Origin: Lachnospiraceae bacterium
GTDB lineage: Bacteria > Bacillota > Clostridia > Lachnospirales > Lachnospiraceae
Length of the DNA stretch: 64,000 nucleotides
Reading direction: 5' to 3'
Assembly (NCBI GenBank): GCA_017476665.1
Contig: JAFUZJ010000003.1
Location: forward strand, 51,452-115,451
A program made the position numbers and the translations under genes. Below, in pieces: positions 26,251 through 35,092 of this stretch. Positions within the stretch are counted from its first letter, which is position 1. Each line of letters starts with the position of its first letter. Below the pieces are notes generated by a model, which saw only the letters and a list, made by a program, of their open reading frames with translations, was not told the DNA's origin and did no database searches.

Positions 26251-26895
26251 CTATCCCAACATCTCCTCCAACTTCGGCACCAACACCACATCTGCCGGCA
26301 GCCACCCAACACTGTCCAGCTCGCCCTTCCCCAGCCACTTCGCCGCTTCATGCTCCAACAGTTCCAGTTTCCCGGAAACCACATGACAGACATAACAATC
26401 CATAGACAAATGAAATGTCTCATAATCATACTCCACCGTGTCAAAATAGGAGTCCACTGCGATCTCCGTGGCAAGCTCCTCCCGGATCTCCCGCACGATC
26501 GCCTGCTCCGGCGTTTCCCCGGGCTCCACCTTGCCGCCCGGAAACTCCCAGCCGCCTTCAAACTCGCCATATCCCCGCTGTGTGGCAAAAATCCGGCCAT
26601 CCTTTACAATGATCGCACCTACAACTTTTACATACTTGCGCAGCCTGCCGTCCGCGCCGAACAGAACGGTTTTGCCTTCCTGAATGCCTATTTCGGCAAG
26701 ATAGCTTTCGGTAAGCTCCACCTTACGGGAATCGCCGGGGGCGCAGGAAACACTTTGTTTCGTATCTTCTGCATTCCCCTTTCCATTGTCTGTAATCAAC
26801 TGCACCAGCGTCACTTCTGCCTTCGGTCCATCTGCACCACATTCCTCACAGCCATAATTTGCTTCTGTAATTTTCTGAACCTTATATAATTCCAT
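26251..26895 (-). CDS. NUDIX hydrolase (copy 2), paired with the DUF3427-type helicase
   Basis: A 214-residue paralogue of the gene at 21531. From about residue 80 onward the two differ at only a few positions; the N-terminal region is more diverged and carries an extra insert (TDNGKGNAEDTKQSVSCAPG). The CEECG pair and the NUDIX box GGKVEPGETPEQAIVREIRE are intact. It starts 13 bp after the helicase stop, so it is co-transcribed with it. MutT-type activity is expected. In this context it may act on nucleotides in a defence pathway. Its base composition resembles core genes, unlike Hachiman next door. Confidence 0.9.
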   Translation of the reverse strand: MELYKVQKITEANYGCEECGADGPKAEVTLVQLITDNGKGNAEDTKQSVSCAPGDSRKVELTESYLAEIGIQEGKTVLFGADGRLRKYVKVVGAIIVKDGRIFATQRGYGEFEGGWEFPGGKVEPGETPEQAIVREIREELATEIAVDSYFDTVEYDYETFHLSMDCYVCHVVSGKLELLEHEAAKWLGKGELDSVGWLPADVVLVPKLEEMLG

Positions 26896-26908
26896 AGCGT
26901 TTATCCCT

Positions 26909-29900
26909 CTATTTCGTCAAATATTCGTATATATCATTTCGCACAGGGTGATCTAATTGAAGCTTGAAATTCATAATCGGAAGCTTGCTGCCCTTATCAT
27001 TCTCAATCGTTGTCTCACGCCAATCAATCGGCCTCACACGACCACAATAATAGAAATCGGTTCCTTCACCATCACTCTTTTTTACAAAGAGGAAAACTTT
27101 GAGACCATTCTCTTCTGCATGGATTAGTTGCTGCGCTTCTGTACTTTCCTCGCTCACCCGATTTCTTGTCATCCAGCTGAAACAAGTATTATCGATGAAC
27201 TGGTCCTTATACTTCGTACTTTCAGAAATATCATCCTTCTTCTCATACGTCACAAAAATCGGACAAGTACCATATTTGATTCGATAACCATACATGGTCA
27301 TACTATCATCCTTTGCCCAGTTTAAAATACGGCAAATATCTTTACGTGAATATTTCTGATAAAGTACCAAATTGTCCTCGTCCGAATCCAGCATGAAATA
27401 GTCTCGGTATCTCATCAAACCATAATCAACCAATTGTCGCAGTTCTTCTACAAATTCCTGCTCTTTCACACCTTTAATACCACTGTAATAAATATGACTG
27501 CGTTCCGTTAGATCAGCCGGAACATCTTTGATGAAAGTAATTCCTTGATATTTTTCTTTCTCACTCTGTGTGTTAATAAAATTCATTTCAAGTACTGACT
27601 TTGCAGATTCAAAATCCTCCTGTCGATAAGCCCTTTGAAAATCACTCAACAGCATCTCAAAGCTATGTTGGTCTATCTCATTGCTCTCCATCAGCTGTTT
27701 TAACATAACTAATTCATGGGGGCGCTTTCCATTTGCTAAATTCAAAGCAACAAAATCCAACAACTTTTCCTGTTCATCTGTATATTTATGTGACGCACTA
27801 TCCTTGTCAACTGCCTGTACAAATTTATGATAGGCAGCCTTTTTATACTCAATAAACAAAATTGGATCAATGTCTCCATACTGATAAAATTCTGTTATGC
27901 TCGGGACATGTCCCAATTTGTATTTTAAATTAAAATACATTTCCTTCAAGAACTTTAAAGGCGTCGTTGCCCGATCTATGGCATCAAAAATGTTCTTTTT
28001 CGCAATCTCATCAAAATGGATCGAAGAACTTCCGGGGATAATGCTGGCACCCTCCATCATATATTTGCGCATATTATCCTTGTTATAAGTCCTGTCTCCG
28101 GAAAGCGCAATTGGAATCAGAAAATTGTTGTTATAATTTCCGATAAAGTCCAAAATTACAACAAATTCTTTGTCGCTATATTTTCTTAGACCTCTCCCCA
28201 ATTGCTGAATAAATACAATCGCACTTTCTGTAGGCCGCAGCATGATAACCTGATTTACCTCAGGAATATCAACGCCTTCATTAAAAATATTAACTGTCAA
28301 AATATAATCCAAATAGTCTTCTCGCGCATCGCTTACAAGCCTGTCTATTGCTTCTTCTCTTTCATCATCATTAAAACTACCTGTAAGAGCAATCGTTTTT
28401 AATCCTCTTTGATTAAACTTTTCAGATAAGGCTATGGACTCCCTGATAGATGAGCAAAAAATCAAACCCTTTACTCTGTTTCCGGAATATCCATAGTACT
28501 TTGCCTGCTTCAAGACATAATCAACTCTTTCGTCACTGGTAAGCATGTTAAATATGGTAAAATCGCCCTTACCGGCTCTGTCAATAATATCGTCGTTCAG
28601 ATATTCCCCATTTAAAGTAATATCCGTAATTCCAAAATAATGAAACGGACAAAGTAAATTATATTCCAGTGCTTGTTGCAAACGAATTTCATATGCTATG
28701 TTATTGTCAAAAATCTCATAAATATTTCCGCTGTCTGTTCTGTCAGGTGTCGCCGTCATCCCTAACAAGAAATCCGTTTGAAAATAGTGAAGCACCTTTT
28801 GATACATGTTTGCAGTAGCATGGTGCACTTCATCAAAAACAGCTACCGAAAATTCATTTGGCGCAAACATCTGCAAAATCTCATCCTTAGAAAGCATAGT
28901 TATCATGGCAAATACAAAATCTGCATTCTGAATTGCCTCAAAATCCTTATCTTCTCCCGTGAGCAGCACCATTTTCTTTTGTTGCCCAAACACCTGTTGA
29001 TAAGAGGAAATCGCTTGTTTTAAAATCTGCTTTCTGTGTACAACAAATAAAACCTTCCCCTGTGGCTTTATCGCATCTCTTACCCCAAAAGCTGAAGCAT
29101 ACGTTTTTCCAGTACCTGTCGCCGAAATTAAAAGCGCTTTGTCTTTCTCTTCCTGAAGAATCTCCTTCAAACGATTAATAAACTTAACCTGCATCTTGTT
29201 AGGCTGAAGTTTATATTGCTCAAAAGAAATAATATTTTTCTCGGCCTGCCTTGCCACCTGCCGCTGCTTGCGAATTGCATTATATTTGGTTCTATATTCT
29301 TCGATAAAATCGCTGTACTCTCCTGTGTGCTTCTGATCTGTCCAGAGCTGTTCAAACTCCCGGCGAATATTCTGCAGAATTTCGCCGTTTTCTGCCGAAA
29401 CAAGCTTTGTATTCCACTCTTTATTGACCGTGAGTGCTGACATCGTCATATTGGAACTGCCCACAACCACTGTGAATAAATCGGCCTTTTTAAAAATATA
29501 TCCTTTTGTATGAAACCCTGTTTTTTCCGTATCCGCCTTCTCCGAAGTATTCGAAACCGTTACCTCATGATACATGCGAAGCTCTATATTCTTTAACCCC
29601 GCCAGCTTATCCAACGCCCTGGGATCAGTAAACATATTGTAATCCGTCGTCAGGATCTTGCCGGGAATATTTCTGTTTCCCAGCTCCTGTAATACCTGCA
29701 GTAGCGGCTCAATCCCGCCCAAAGTAATAAAGGCAACACTGATGACGAATGAATCACAAACCCGTAACTCATTCTCAATGGTTGCCAATACCTTTTGCCC
29801 CGCAGTATGATTGTTGGAGATGAACTGCGGCCTGTATGCTAAATTGGAATTACAGGAAGCATCCCAAAAAGCGGTAGTGCTTCCTGCAAGAATCTGTTCT

Positions 29901-29914
29901 TTTGTAGATGACAT
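26909..29914 (-). CDS. PLD-nuclease/DEAD-box helicase protein (DUF3427 type)
   Basis: About 1001 residues; ATG at 29914 has GGGAG five bases upstream, while an upstream ATG at 29992 lacks one. N-terminal phospholipase D-like nuclease: GFHTKGYIFKKAD (HxK near 135-137) with VVVGSSNMTMSAL. Helicase core: SATGTGKTYA near 265-271, FDEVHHATANMY near 361, LGMTATPDRTD and QLGRGLRKY. The C-terminal 250 residues, including YGYRIKYGTCPIFVTYEKKD and FFYCGRV-like DFYYCGRVRP, match DUF3427. Such proteins resemble restriction-type helicase nucleases. It forms a two-gene operon with NUDIX copy 2. Defence is inferred from context and domain makeup. Confidence 0.88.
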   Translation of the reverse strand: MSSTKEQILAGSTTAFWDASCNSNLAYRPQFISNNHTAGQKVLATIENELRVCDSFVISVAFITLGGIEPLLQVLQELGNRNIPGKILTTDYNMFTDPRALDKLAGLKNIELRMYHEVTVSNTSEKADTEKTGFHTKGYIFKKADLFTVVVGSSNMTMSALTVNKEWNTKLVSAENGEILQNIRREFEQLWTDQKHTGEYSDFIEEYRTKYNAIRKQRQVARQAEKNIISFEQYKLQPNKMQVKFINRLKEILQEEKDKALLISATGTGKTYASAFGVRDAIKPQGKVLFVVHRKQILKQAISSYQQVFGQQKKMVLLTGEDKDFEAIQNADFVFAMITMLSKDEILQMFAPNEFSVAVFDEVHHATANMYQKVLHYFQTDFLLGMTATPDRTDSGNIYEIFDNNIAYEIRLQQALEYNLLCPFHYFGITDITLNGEYLNDDIIDRAGKGDFTIFNMLTSDERVDYVLKQAKYYGYSGNRVKGLIFCSSIRESIALSEKFNQRGLKTIALTGSFNDDEREEAIDRLVSDAREDYLDYILTVNIFNEGVDIPEVNQVIMLRPTESAIVFIQQLGRGLRKYSDKEFVVILDFIGNYNNNFLIPIALSGDRTYNKDNMRKYMMEGASIIPGSSSIHFDEIAKKNIFDAIDRATTPLKFLKEMYFNLKYKLGHVPSITEFYQYGDIDPILFIEYKKAAYHKFVQAVDKDSASHKYTDEQEKLLDFVALNLANGKRPHELVMLKQLMESNEIDQHSFEMLLSDFQRAYRQEDFESAKSVLEMNFINTQSEKEKYQGITFIKDVPADLTERSHIYYSGIKGVKEQEFVEELRQLVDYGLMRYRDYFMLDSDEDNLVLYQKYSRKDICRILNWAKDDSMTMYGYRIKYGTCPIFVTYEKKDDISESTKYKDQFIDNTCFSWMTRNRVSEESTEAQQLIHAEENGLKVFLFVKKSDGEGTDFYYCGRVRPIDWRETTIENDKGSKLPIMNFKLQLDHPVRNDIYEYLTK

Positions 29915-30030
29915 GTTTGCTCCCTGTTTTATCATTGCTGCATATGAATTCCTAATTTTTTTAATTATAGCAAATATGCAGGGCTTTCTCAATAAAATAA
30001 TATAAAGATAAAGCGCAATGTAATTATTTG

Positions 30031-30765
30031 TTATCCATATATACTTTTTAATGTTTCTTTAATGTCCGCAGGCTTTACTCCGCGGATCTTCAGGCTTTTC
30101 AATTCAGCTTCAGTGACTTCAAACTCCTCAAGAAAGAGTTCCATATCCTTCTTCACATCTTCCGGAAGAATACACTTCTGAAGAACCATTTCGGACACAA
30201 TACGGATAATATCATTTCTATGTTTTTTTACGTCCGAAGAATCTGCGTCCTGTTTTTCCCGTAGATCCAGCCAGGCCTTTACTTTGAAGGGGATGATCCA
30301 TTCCGGCTTCAGTACAGAGATTCCCATCATGATCTCCCGGCCATCCAAAAGTACCTGGTAATAGGCATCATTCAAAAGAATCGCAGATAAACTCGAGACA
30401 GTATCGTCAATATGAATAGGTGTCAGCCCTGTTTCTTCTTTCAAAAGATAGTTTGTCCTGGAAAAAAGCTCTATCATTTTGGGAAAGCGATCATCCTCAG
30501 GCTTATCAAACCGGTAAAACTGTGGCTCTCCGTTGCTTTTGGCTCGGATTCTGTACCGTCCGTCTTTAATAAACTGCCAGAATCGTTCGCCAAACTCCTT
30601 TGTCTGCGCTTCAACAATGAGAACAATATCAAGATCTTTTGTGGTTCGCCCAAAGTTTAAATCCTGTTCTTCAAAGGACACGCTGCAGGCAGCTCCTCCT
30701 ATCAGGACATATTGATCTGTATATTCCCGGAAATACTCTTGAAAAATATCAATTCCCTTTACCAT
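30031..30765 (-). CDS. Nucleotidyltransferase, AbiEii-like toxin candidate
   Basis: A 244-residue protein with the nucleotidyltransferase signature: VLIGGAACSVSF (GG at 23-24) and TTKDLDIVLIV (Asp at 44 and 46), then a helical C-terminal half (FKVKAWLDLREKQD; SSDVKKHRNDIIRI). This is the layout of AbiEii/AbiGii toxins, which transfer nucleotides onto RNA. The start overlaps the end of the upstream winged-helix gene by seven bases. By analogy to AbiE the upstream gene is the antitoxin and autorepressor. Weakly similar members can also be metabolic or resistance enzymes. Confidence 0.72.
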   Translation of the reverse strand: MVKGIDIFQEYFREYTDQYVLIGGAACSVSFEEQDLNFGRTTKDLDIVLIVEAQTKEFGERFWQFIKDGRYRIRAKSNGEPQFYRFDKPEDDRFPKMIELFSRTNYLLKEETGLTPIHIDDTVSSLSAILLNDAYYQVLLDGREIMMGISVLKPEWIIPFKVKAWLDLREKQDADSSDVKKHRNDIIRIVSEMVLQKCILPEDVKKDMELFLEEFEVTEAELKSLKIRGVKPADIKETLKSIYG

Positions 30766-31709
30766 ACAAGTTCCTCCAGCATTTCATTCTTACAGCTTTC
30801 CACACGGGGATCTTCCAGATCATTCTCAGTCAGCATTAATGTCAGTGAAAGGGGATCAACCGCTTTTCCCTTACCAAAGGGAAGAAGATAGCCTACTTCC
30901 TGAACCATACAGGCTGGTTCTTCATTTGTCGGCACTTCGCGGATGTTTTTGATTCCGAATGCTCCAATTTGATCTTTTCTGACTGCATAAGTGGGATATC
31001 TGTCTTCTCCAAGCATCGAATACTCTGCAAGAGCGGACGTTCCGCTGAGGATCATATCAGCTTCCGGCTTTCTTTCCAGGTTAAAGGTACGAATAACAGG
31101 ATTACGCAGAAATGGAAGAATCGTTTCCCACATTTTCTTTTTATCATCCATCGCATAAAAACGGCGGGATCTCCTCTGCGTTCTCAGAAACGGCATGCCA
31201 AGTACATCAATCTCGTCATAGCATCTGGTAACAGACATTCTGGATACTTCAAGCAATGCTGCGGTCTGCACAGCAGATACATCCTTCCAGTTTTCATACA
31301 GTGCTTTCAGGAGCAATTTCTGCGTAAGGAAAGAAATCTTGGCACAATTCCTTAGCGTTCTCTGAGCATTTTCCTGCAGAAGCATCCCCATAAACGGCAG
31401 GTATACCTGATGGTTTTCCCATACAAAAGGAATTCCTTCCTGCACCATTTTAGGAGCTGCATACCAGTTGACCTTTTTCAGATAAAACGCACAGAGATAT
31501 CCTGTATATCTTTCCAGCTGAAACCGCATTTTCCGTAGTTCGGTCAAACTCATGTCTTCAACAGGTGCAGCCAGAATGAACTCCTGCTGTCCTATTTTCA
31601 GAGTATTCAGTTCAAAAGCAATTCTGCAGCTTAAAGGCAAGCTTCCTGTATCATCGTATTTCTTCTCATCGATGCTCTGATGTAATACCTGTTCCAGATA
31701 TTCTTTCAC
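30759..31709 (-). CDS. Winged-helix protein, likely antitoxin/autoregulator of the nucleotidyltransferase
   Basis: A 316-residue protein starting at GTG 31709 after GGAGGTGG. A helix-turn-helix is visible at about residues 145-170 (VSAVQTAALLEVSRMSVTRC). The C-terminal half (LSGTSALAEYSMLGEDRYPT; YAVRKDQIGAFGI) looks like the AbiEi-type partner domain. No signal peptide. It precedes and overlaps the nucleotidyltransferase gene. The promoter upstream carries an inverted repeat over the -10, consistent with self-repression. It is larger than classic AbiEi antitoxins (about 200 residues), so a different family is possible. Confidence 0.65.
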   Translation of the reverse strand: MKEYLEQVLHQSIDEKKYDDTGSLPLSCRIAFELNTLKIGQQEFILAAPVEDMSLTELRKMRFQLERYTGYLCAFYLKKVNWYAAPKMVQEGIPFVWENHQVYLPFMGMLLQENAQRTLRNCAKISFLTQKLLLKALYENWKDVSAVQTAALLEVSRMSVTRCYDEIDVLGMPFLRTQRRSRRFYAMDDKKKMWETILPFLRNPVIRTFNLERKPEADMILSGTSALAEYSMLGEDRYPTYAVRKDQIGAFGIKNIREVPTNEEPACMVQEVGYLLPFGKGKAVDPLSLTLMLTENDLEDPRVESCKNEMLEELVW

Positions 31710-31736
31710 AGTGCCACCTCCATGTTATTATTTTTG

Positions 31737-31765
31737 ATTGTAACTCATTTTATGTTACAAGTCAA
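31737..31765 (-). promoter_or_regulatory. Promoter with overlapping operator of the toxin-antitoxin-like operon
   Basis: On the minus strand TTGACT (31765-31760) and TACAAT (31742-31737) are separated by exactly 17 bp. A perfect 7-bp inverted repeat TTGTAAC/GTTACAA (31738-31744 and 31754-31760) covers the spacer and most of the -10, so a bound dimer would block polymerase. The start codon is 28 bp downstream. Confidence 0.8.
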
Positions 31766-31778
31766 ATTTTTACCTCCA

Positions 31779-31800
31779 TAAATGCATTCTATTGCATTTA
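31779..31800. repeat. 8-bp perfect inverted repeat upstream of the operon
   Basis: TAAATGCA and TGCATTTA flank six bases, just upstream of the -35 of the same promoter. It may be a second operator or upstream regulator site. Confidence 0.55.
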
Positions 31801-31815
31801 GTGTGTTTTGTAAAC

Positions 31816-31855
31816 AAAAATAAACGCACGCGTGCGTTTTCGTGCGTTTATTTTG
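31816..31855 (-). terminator. Terminator of the diguanylate cyclase gene
   Basis: AAAATAAACGCACG and CGTGCGTTTATTTT form a 14-bp stem; the minus strand continues TTTTTGTTT. It lies 38 bp after the stop at 31893. Confidence 0.88.
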
Positions 31856-31892
31856 CTTTCTTTTCTAAAATTGAGGTTTTTTCTAAAATTCC

Positions 31893-33272
31893 CTACCGGT
31901 CCAGGCTCGTCAGCTCCAGCATCCTTCCGAAATACACCAGCTCCGCGATATCCGACTCCGACAGTCTGCAAGGACTCTCTGTACGGCTCACGCACACCAG
32001 GTATCCGTCCTTTCTGGCGTCCGACATGCGGTAAACCAGCATGAAGCGGTAATTGTTTTCCTCCATGTATCTGATCACGTCGCCGTACTGGTCTTTGTTC
32101 AGATCGAAAATGTTGGCCATGGCCAGATTGTTCTTGTTGAACAGCTCTGCAAACTCCTCTTCGCCCAGGATGAACATCGCCTTCTCGCAGTCCTCCACCT
32201 TGTAGGTGCCGCCGTCCACGTTGACCCGGGTGATCCCGTACTCCCGCCGCTCCAGCGTCCCGTAGAAGAGATACATCTCATCCAGCTCGTAAGCGTGCAG
32301 AACCCGCTCCATCGCCATCTGGATGGAGATATCTGTCTTATGTAAAAAGCCCGCCATCAGATCTAACATCAGTCCCATCTTGTCGCTGCCGGATGCAATC
32401 TGATAGGTCACAGTGGCAACCTTTTCATCACCGCCCAACAAATCACTGACCTTGCCGTGCACCTCAGGCGTGTAGATAATGTAGCGGTTGCGCCCCTTGG
32501 TCTTGGCGCGGTACAGCATCTTGTCGGTCAGCTGGAACATCTCGTCATAATCGGACGAATACTCCGGATAGAAGGACGAACCAATGGACACCGTGATGTC
32601 CAGACTGTCCTTAAACTGATGGTATTTTGCCTCCACCGTCTCACGGATACTGGCCAGCACTTCCCTGGCCTTGGGCTTATCCTGCACATGATCCAGCACG
32701 ATCATAAACTCATCGCCGCCGATCCGTCCCACCACGCCGTTGCTGCCCACGCAGTCCCGGATGATATGCGCCACGTCAATGATCACTTCGTCGCCGCACA
32801 TATGGCCGAAGGTATCGTTCACACTCTTGAAATGGTCAATATCCATCAGGCAGAAATAAAAGCATTTTCTGGGATACTCTTGGGTCAGCTTCTCCGCATA
32901 GTCCTTGATGGCCTGTTTGTTCAGAATACCCGTCATCTCGTCGTAATGCGCCAGGACCCCTTCCGCCTTCAGCGTCTGAATGTCGGAGAGCTCCATGTGG
33001 ATGACTTCCTCATTGTCCGCCAGCTTCTCCACATTGGCCGCGATCCAATTCAGCTTTCCCGTGGCCGTACGGATACGGAAGCAGGAGAGCGCCAGATTAC
33101 CCGGATCGATACTGAACACAACGTTCTGTAGCTGCATCATGTCCTGGGGCGGGATCACCTGATCCAGATTTCTGAGTGCCTTTCTGCCCAAAAGCTCCAG
33201 AAAATCATCCCCCATATTGATGACATTCATATTTTTATCCACAGAGATCAGATATTTTTTAAATTCATTCAT
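31893..33272 (-). CDS. PAS-GGDEF diguanylate cyclase
   Basis: A 459-residue protein that makes cyclic-di-GMP from two GTP. An N-terminal PAS-like domain (residues about 1-115; KKYLISVDKNMNVINMGDDF) precedes the GGDEF domain, with DEMTGILNKQAIKDYAEKL, the metal-binding FCLMDIDHFKSVNDTFGH and the intact active-site loop RIGGDEFMIVL. No RxxD inhibitory site is evident upstream of the loop. The C-terminal 150 residues resemble a GAF-like domain. No membrane segment, so a cytoplasmic signal is likely. It opposes the HD-GYP regulator at 14928 in cyclic-di-GMP turnover. Confidence 0.93.
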   Translation of the reverse strand: MNEFKKYLISVDKNMNVINMGDDFLELLGRKALRNLDQVIPPQDMMQLQNVVFSIDPGNLALSCFRIRTATGKLNWIAANVEKLADNEEVIHMELSDIQTLKAEGVLAHYDEMTGILNKQAIKDYAEKLTQEYPRKCFYFCLMDIDHFKSVNDTFGHMCGDEVIIDVAHIIRDCVGSNGVVGRIGGDEFMIVLDHVQDKPKAREVLASIRETVEAKYHQFKDSLDITVSIGSSFYPEYSSDYDEMFQLTDKMLYRAKTKGRNRYIIYTPEVHGKVSDLLGGDEKVATVTYQIASGSDKMGLMLDLMAGFLHKTDISIQMAMERVLHAYELDEMYLFYGTLERREYGITRVNVDGGTYKVEDCEKAMFILGEEEFAELFNKNNLAMANIFDLNKDQYGDVIRYMEENNYRFMLVYRMSDARKDGYLVCVSRTESPCRLSESDIAELVYFGRMLELTSLDR

Positions 33273-33366
33273 GCTCTATCACCCCTGATTCAAAATCCCC
33301 ATAAAACTTTCGTCTCTATCTTACCACAAATTCTCTGATAATTCTACTGATTCATATTATAATTTC

Positions 33367-33458
33367 TTGCCAATCCTCCGTATTCCGCGTATAATGTGAA
33401 ACAAAGCAAAGCTTTGTTTCAAAGAGAAAAGTGCGAAGCAATTTTCGAGTCTGCTTTA
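33367..33458 (+). promoter_or_regulatory. Promoter and palindromic leader of the NhaC-type antiporter gene
   Basis: TTGCCA (33367-33372), a 17-bp spacer and TATAAT (33390-33395) make a strong promoter. It is followed directly by the hairpin GAAACAAAGC-AAA-GCTTTGTTTC (33398-33420), a second GAA-loop hairpin (33426-33446, with TGCGAAGCA) and the 12-mer GAGTCTGCTTTA (33447-33458). The layout matches 14825-14894. Confidence 0.8.
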
Positions 33459-33499
33459 GCAAATCTTTGGTTAACGAAAAAACACATAGGAGAAAAATC

Positions 33500-35041
33500 A
33501 TGTTTACCAATTCTTTTTGGGCGCTCCTGCCCCCCATCATTGCAATCCTGCTTGCCCTGATCACCAAAGAGGTGTACTCCTCCCTGATGATCGGTATCAT
33601 TGCAGGAGGTTTGTTGTACGCGGAATTTCATCCGATCGTTGCCATGGAGCATGTCTTCGTGGACGGCATGATCGGTCAGCTCTCCGACGCCTGGAACGTG
33701 GGTATCCTCATTTTCCTGGTTGTTCTGGGAAGTGTCGTGATGCTGATGAACCGCGCGGGCGGTTCCGCCGCCTTCGGCCGCTGGGCTTCCGAACATGTGA
33801 AGACCCGCGTGGGTGCACAGCTTGCCACCATCGCCCTGGGCGTGCTGATCTTCATTGACGACTATTTCAACTGTCTGACCGTAGGCAGCGTGATGCGCCC
33901 CGTGACAGACAAGAACAAAGTTTCCAGGGAAAAGCTGGCTTACCTCATTGACGCCACCGCAGCGCCGGTCTGCATCATCGCCCCGATCTCTTCCTGGGCG
34001 GCGGCAGTCACCGGTTTCGTGGACGGCGCCAACGGACTGACCCTGTTCATCCGGGCAATCCCCTATAACCTTTACGCTTTCCTGACCATCGCCATGATGC
34101 TGACCCTGACTCTTGGCAAATTCGATTACGGTCCCATGAAGAAAGCCGAGAAGGACTGTCTGAATGAGAAAAATCCCGATCCTTCCCTTCGCGCAGCCAG
34201 CATCACCGGCTCCGAGGACCAGCCCAATCCGCCGGTTTCCTCCAAGGGTAAAGTGATCCATCTGGTACTGCCCATCATCACCCTGATCGTCTGCTGTGTG
34301 CTGGGCATGATCTACACTGGCGGCTTCTTCGAGGGAGAGAGCTTTGTGGATGCTTTTGCAAATTCCGATGCTTCCGTAGGCCTGGTTTACGGCTCCATGG
34401 CTGCATTGTTCATTACAATTATTTTCTACCTCTGCACGAGAGTATTGAGCTTCAAGGAATGCATGAATGCGATTCCCGAGGGCTTTAAGAGCATGGTGCC
34501 GGCGATTTTGATCCTGACACTGGCGTGGACCTTAAAGAGCATGACCGACTCGCTGGGCGCTGCGGAATATGTGGCAGGCCTGGTGGAGAGCATTGCGGAG
34601 AACGGCATGGTAATGTCCTTCCTGCCCGCTTTTGTCTTCGTGATCGGCGCTTTCCTGGCGTTCGCCACCGGTACCTCCTGGGGTACCTTCGGACTGCTGA
34701 TCCCCATCGTGGTAAGCGTATTCCACGGCGATATGAGCAACGAGCTGATGATCATCTCCATATCCGCATGTATGGCAGGTTCCGTCTGCGGCGACCACTG
34801 CTCCCCCATCTCCGACACCACGATCATGGCATCCGCCGGTGCACAGTGTGAGCACATTCATCATGTATCCACCCAGCTGCCCTACGCTCTGACCGTCGCA
34901 GCCGTATCCTTTGTGGGTTACATCATTGCCGGCTTCGCAAGAACCGCAGTGGTGGCGCTGCCCGTGGGACTGATCCTGATGGTAGTCGTACTGCTTGTGA
35001 TCCGGAGCATGCAGAAAGATACACCGCAAACCACGCCATAA
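33500..35041 (+). CDS. NhaC-family Na+/H+ antiporter
   Basis: A 513-residue membrane protein with about 11-12 helices. ATG at 33500 has AGGAG eight bases upstream; the ORF extends further upstream without one. Family features are IDDYFNCLTVGSVMRPVTDK and PVCIIAPISSWAAAVTGFV near residues 105-160, then FLAFATGTSWGTFGLLIPIV and GSVCGDHCSPISDTTIMAS near 400-440. These match PF03553, which exchanges Na+ for H+ or, in MleN, couples malate and lactate. The substrate is not fixed. The strong promoter and shared leader suggest regulated expression. Confidence 0.92.
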   Translation: MFTNSFWALLPPIIAILLALITKEVYSSLMIGIIAGGLLYAEFHPIVAMEHVFVDGMIGQLSDAWNVGILIFLVVLGSVVMLMNRAGGSAAFGRWASEHVKTRVGAQLATIALGVLIFIDDYFNCLTVGSVMRPVTDKNKVSREKLAYLIDATAAPVCIIAPISSWAAAVTGFVDGANGLTLFIRAIPYNLYAFLTIAMMLTLTLGKFDYGPMKKAEKDCLNEKNPDPSLRAASITGSEDQPNPPVSSKGKVIHLVLPIITLIVCCVLGMIYTGGFFEGESFVDAFANSDASVGLVYGSMAALFITIIFYLCTRVLSFKECMNAIPEGFKSMVPAILILTLAWTLKSMTDSLGAAEYVAGLVESIAENGMVMSFLPAFVFVIGAFLAFATGTSWGTFGLLIPIVVSVFHGDMSNELMIISISACMAGSVCGDHCSPISDTTIMASAGAQCEHIHHVSTQLPYALTVAAVSFVGYIIAGFARTAVVALPVGLILMVVVLLVIRSMQKDTPQTTP

Positions 35042-35092
35042 GCTAAGGCATAGGCGTATCTGAGTATAAGCTGAGCATAAAAGGAAAACCAT

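Noticed and set aside
33419-34261. 280-codon minus-strand frame
   Set aside because: Shadow of the NhaC antiporter gene.
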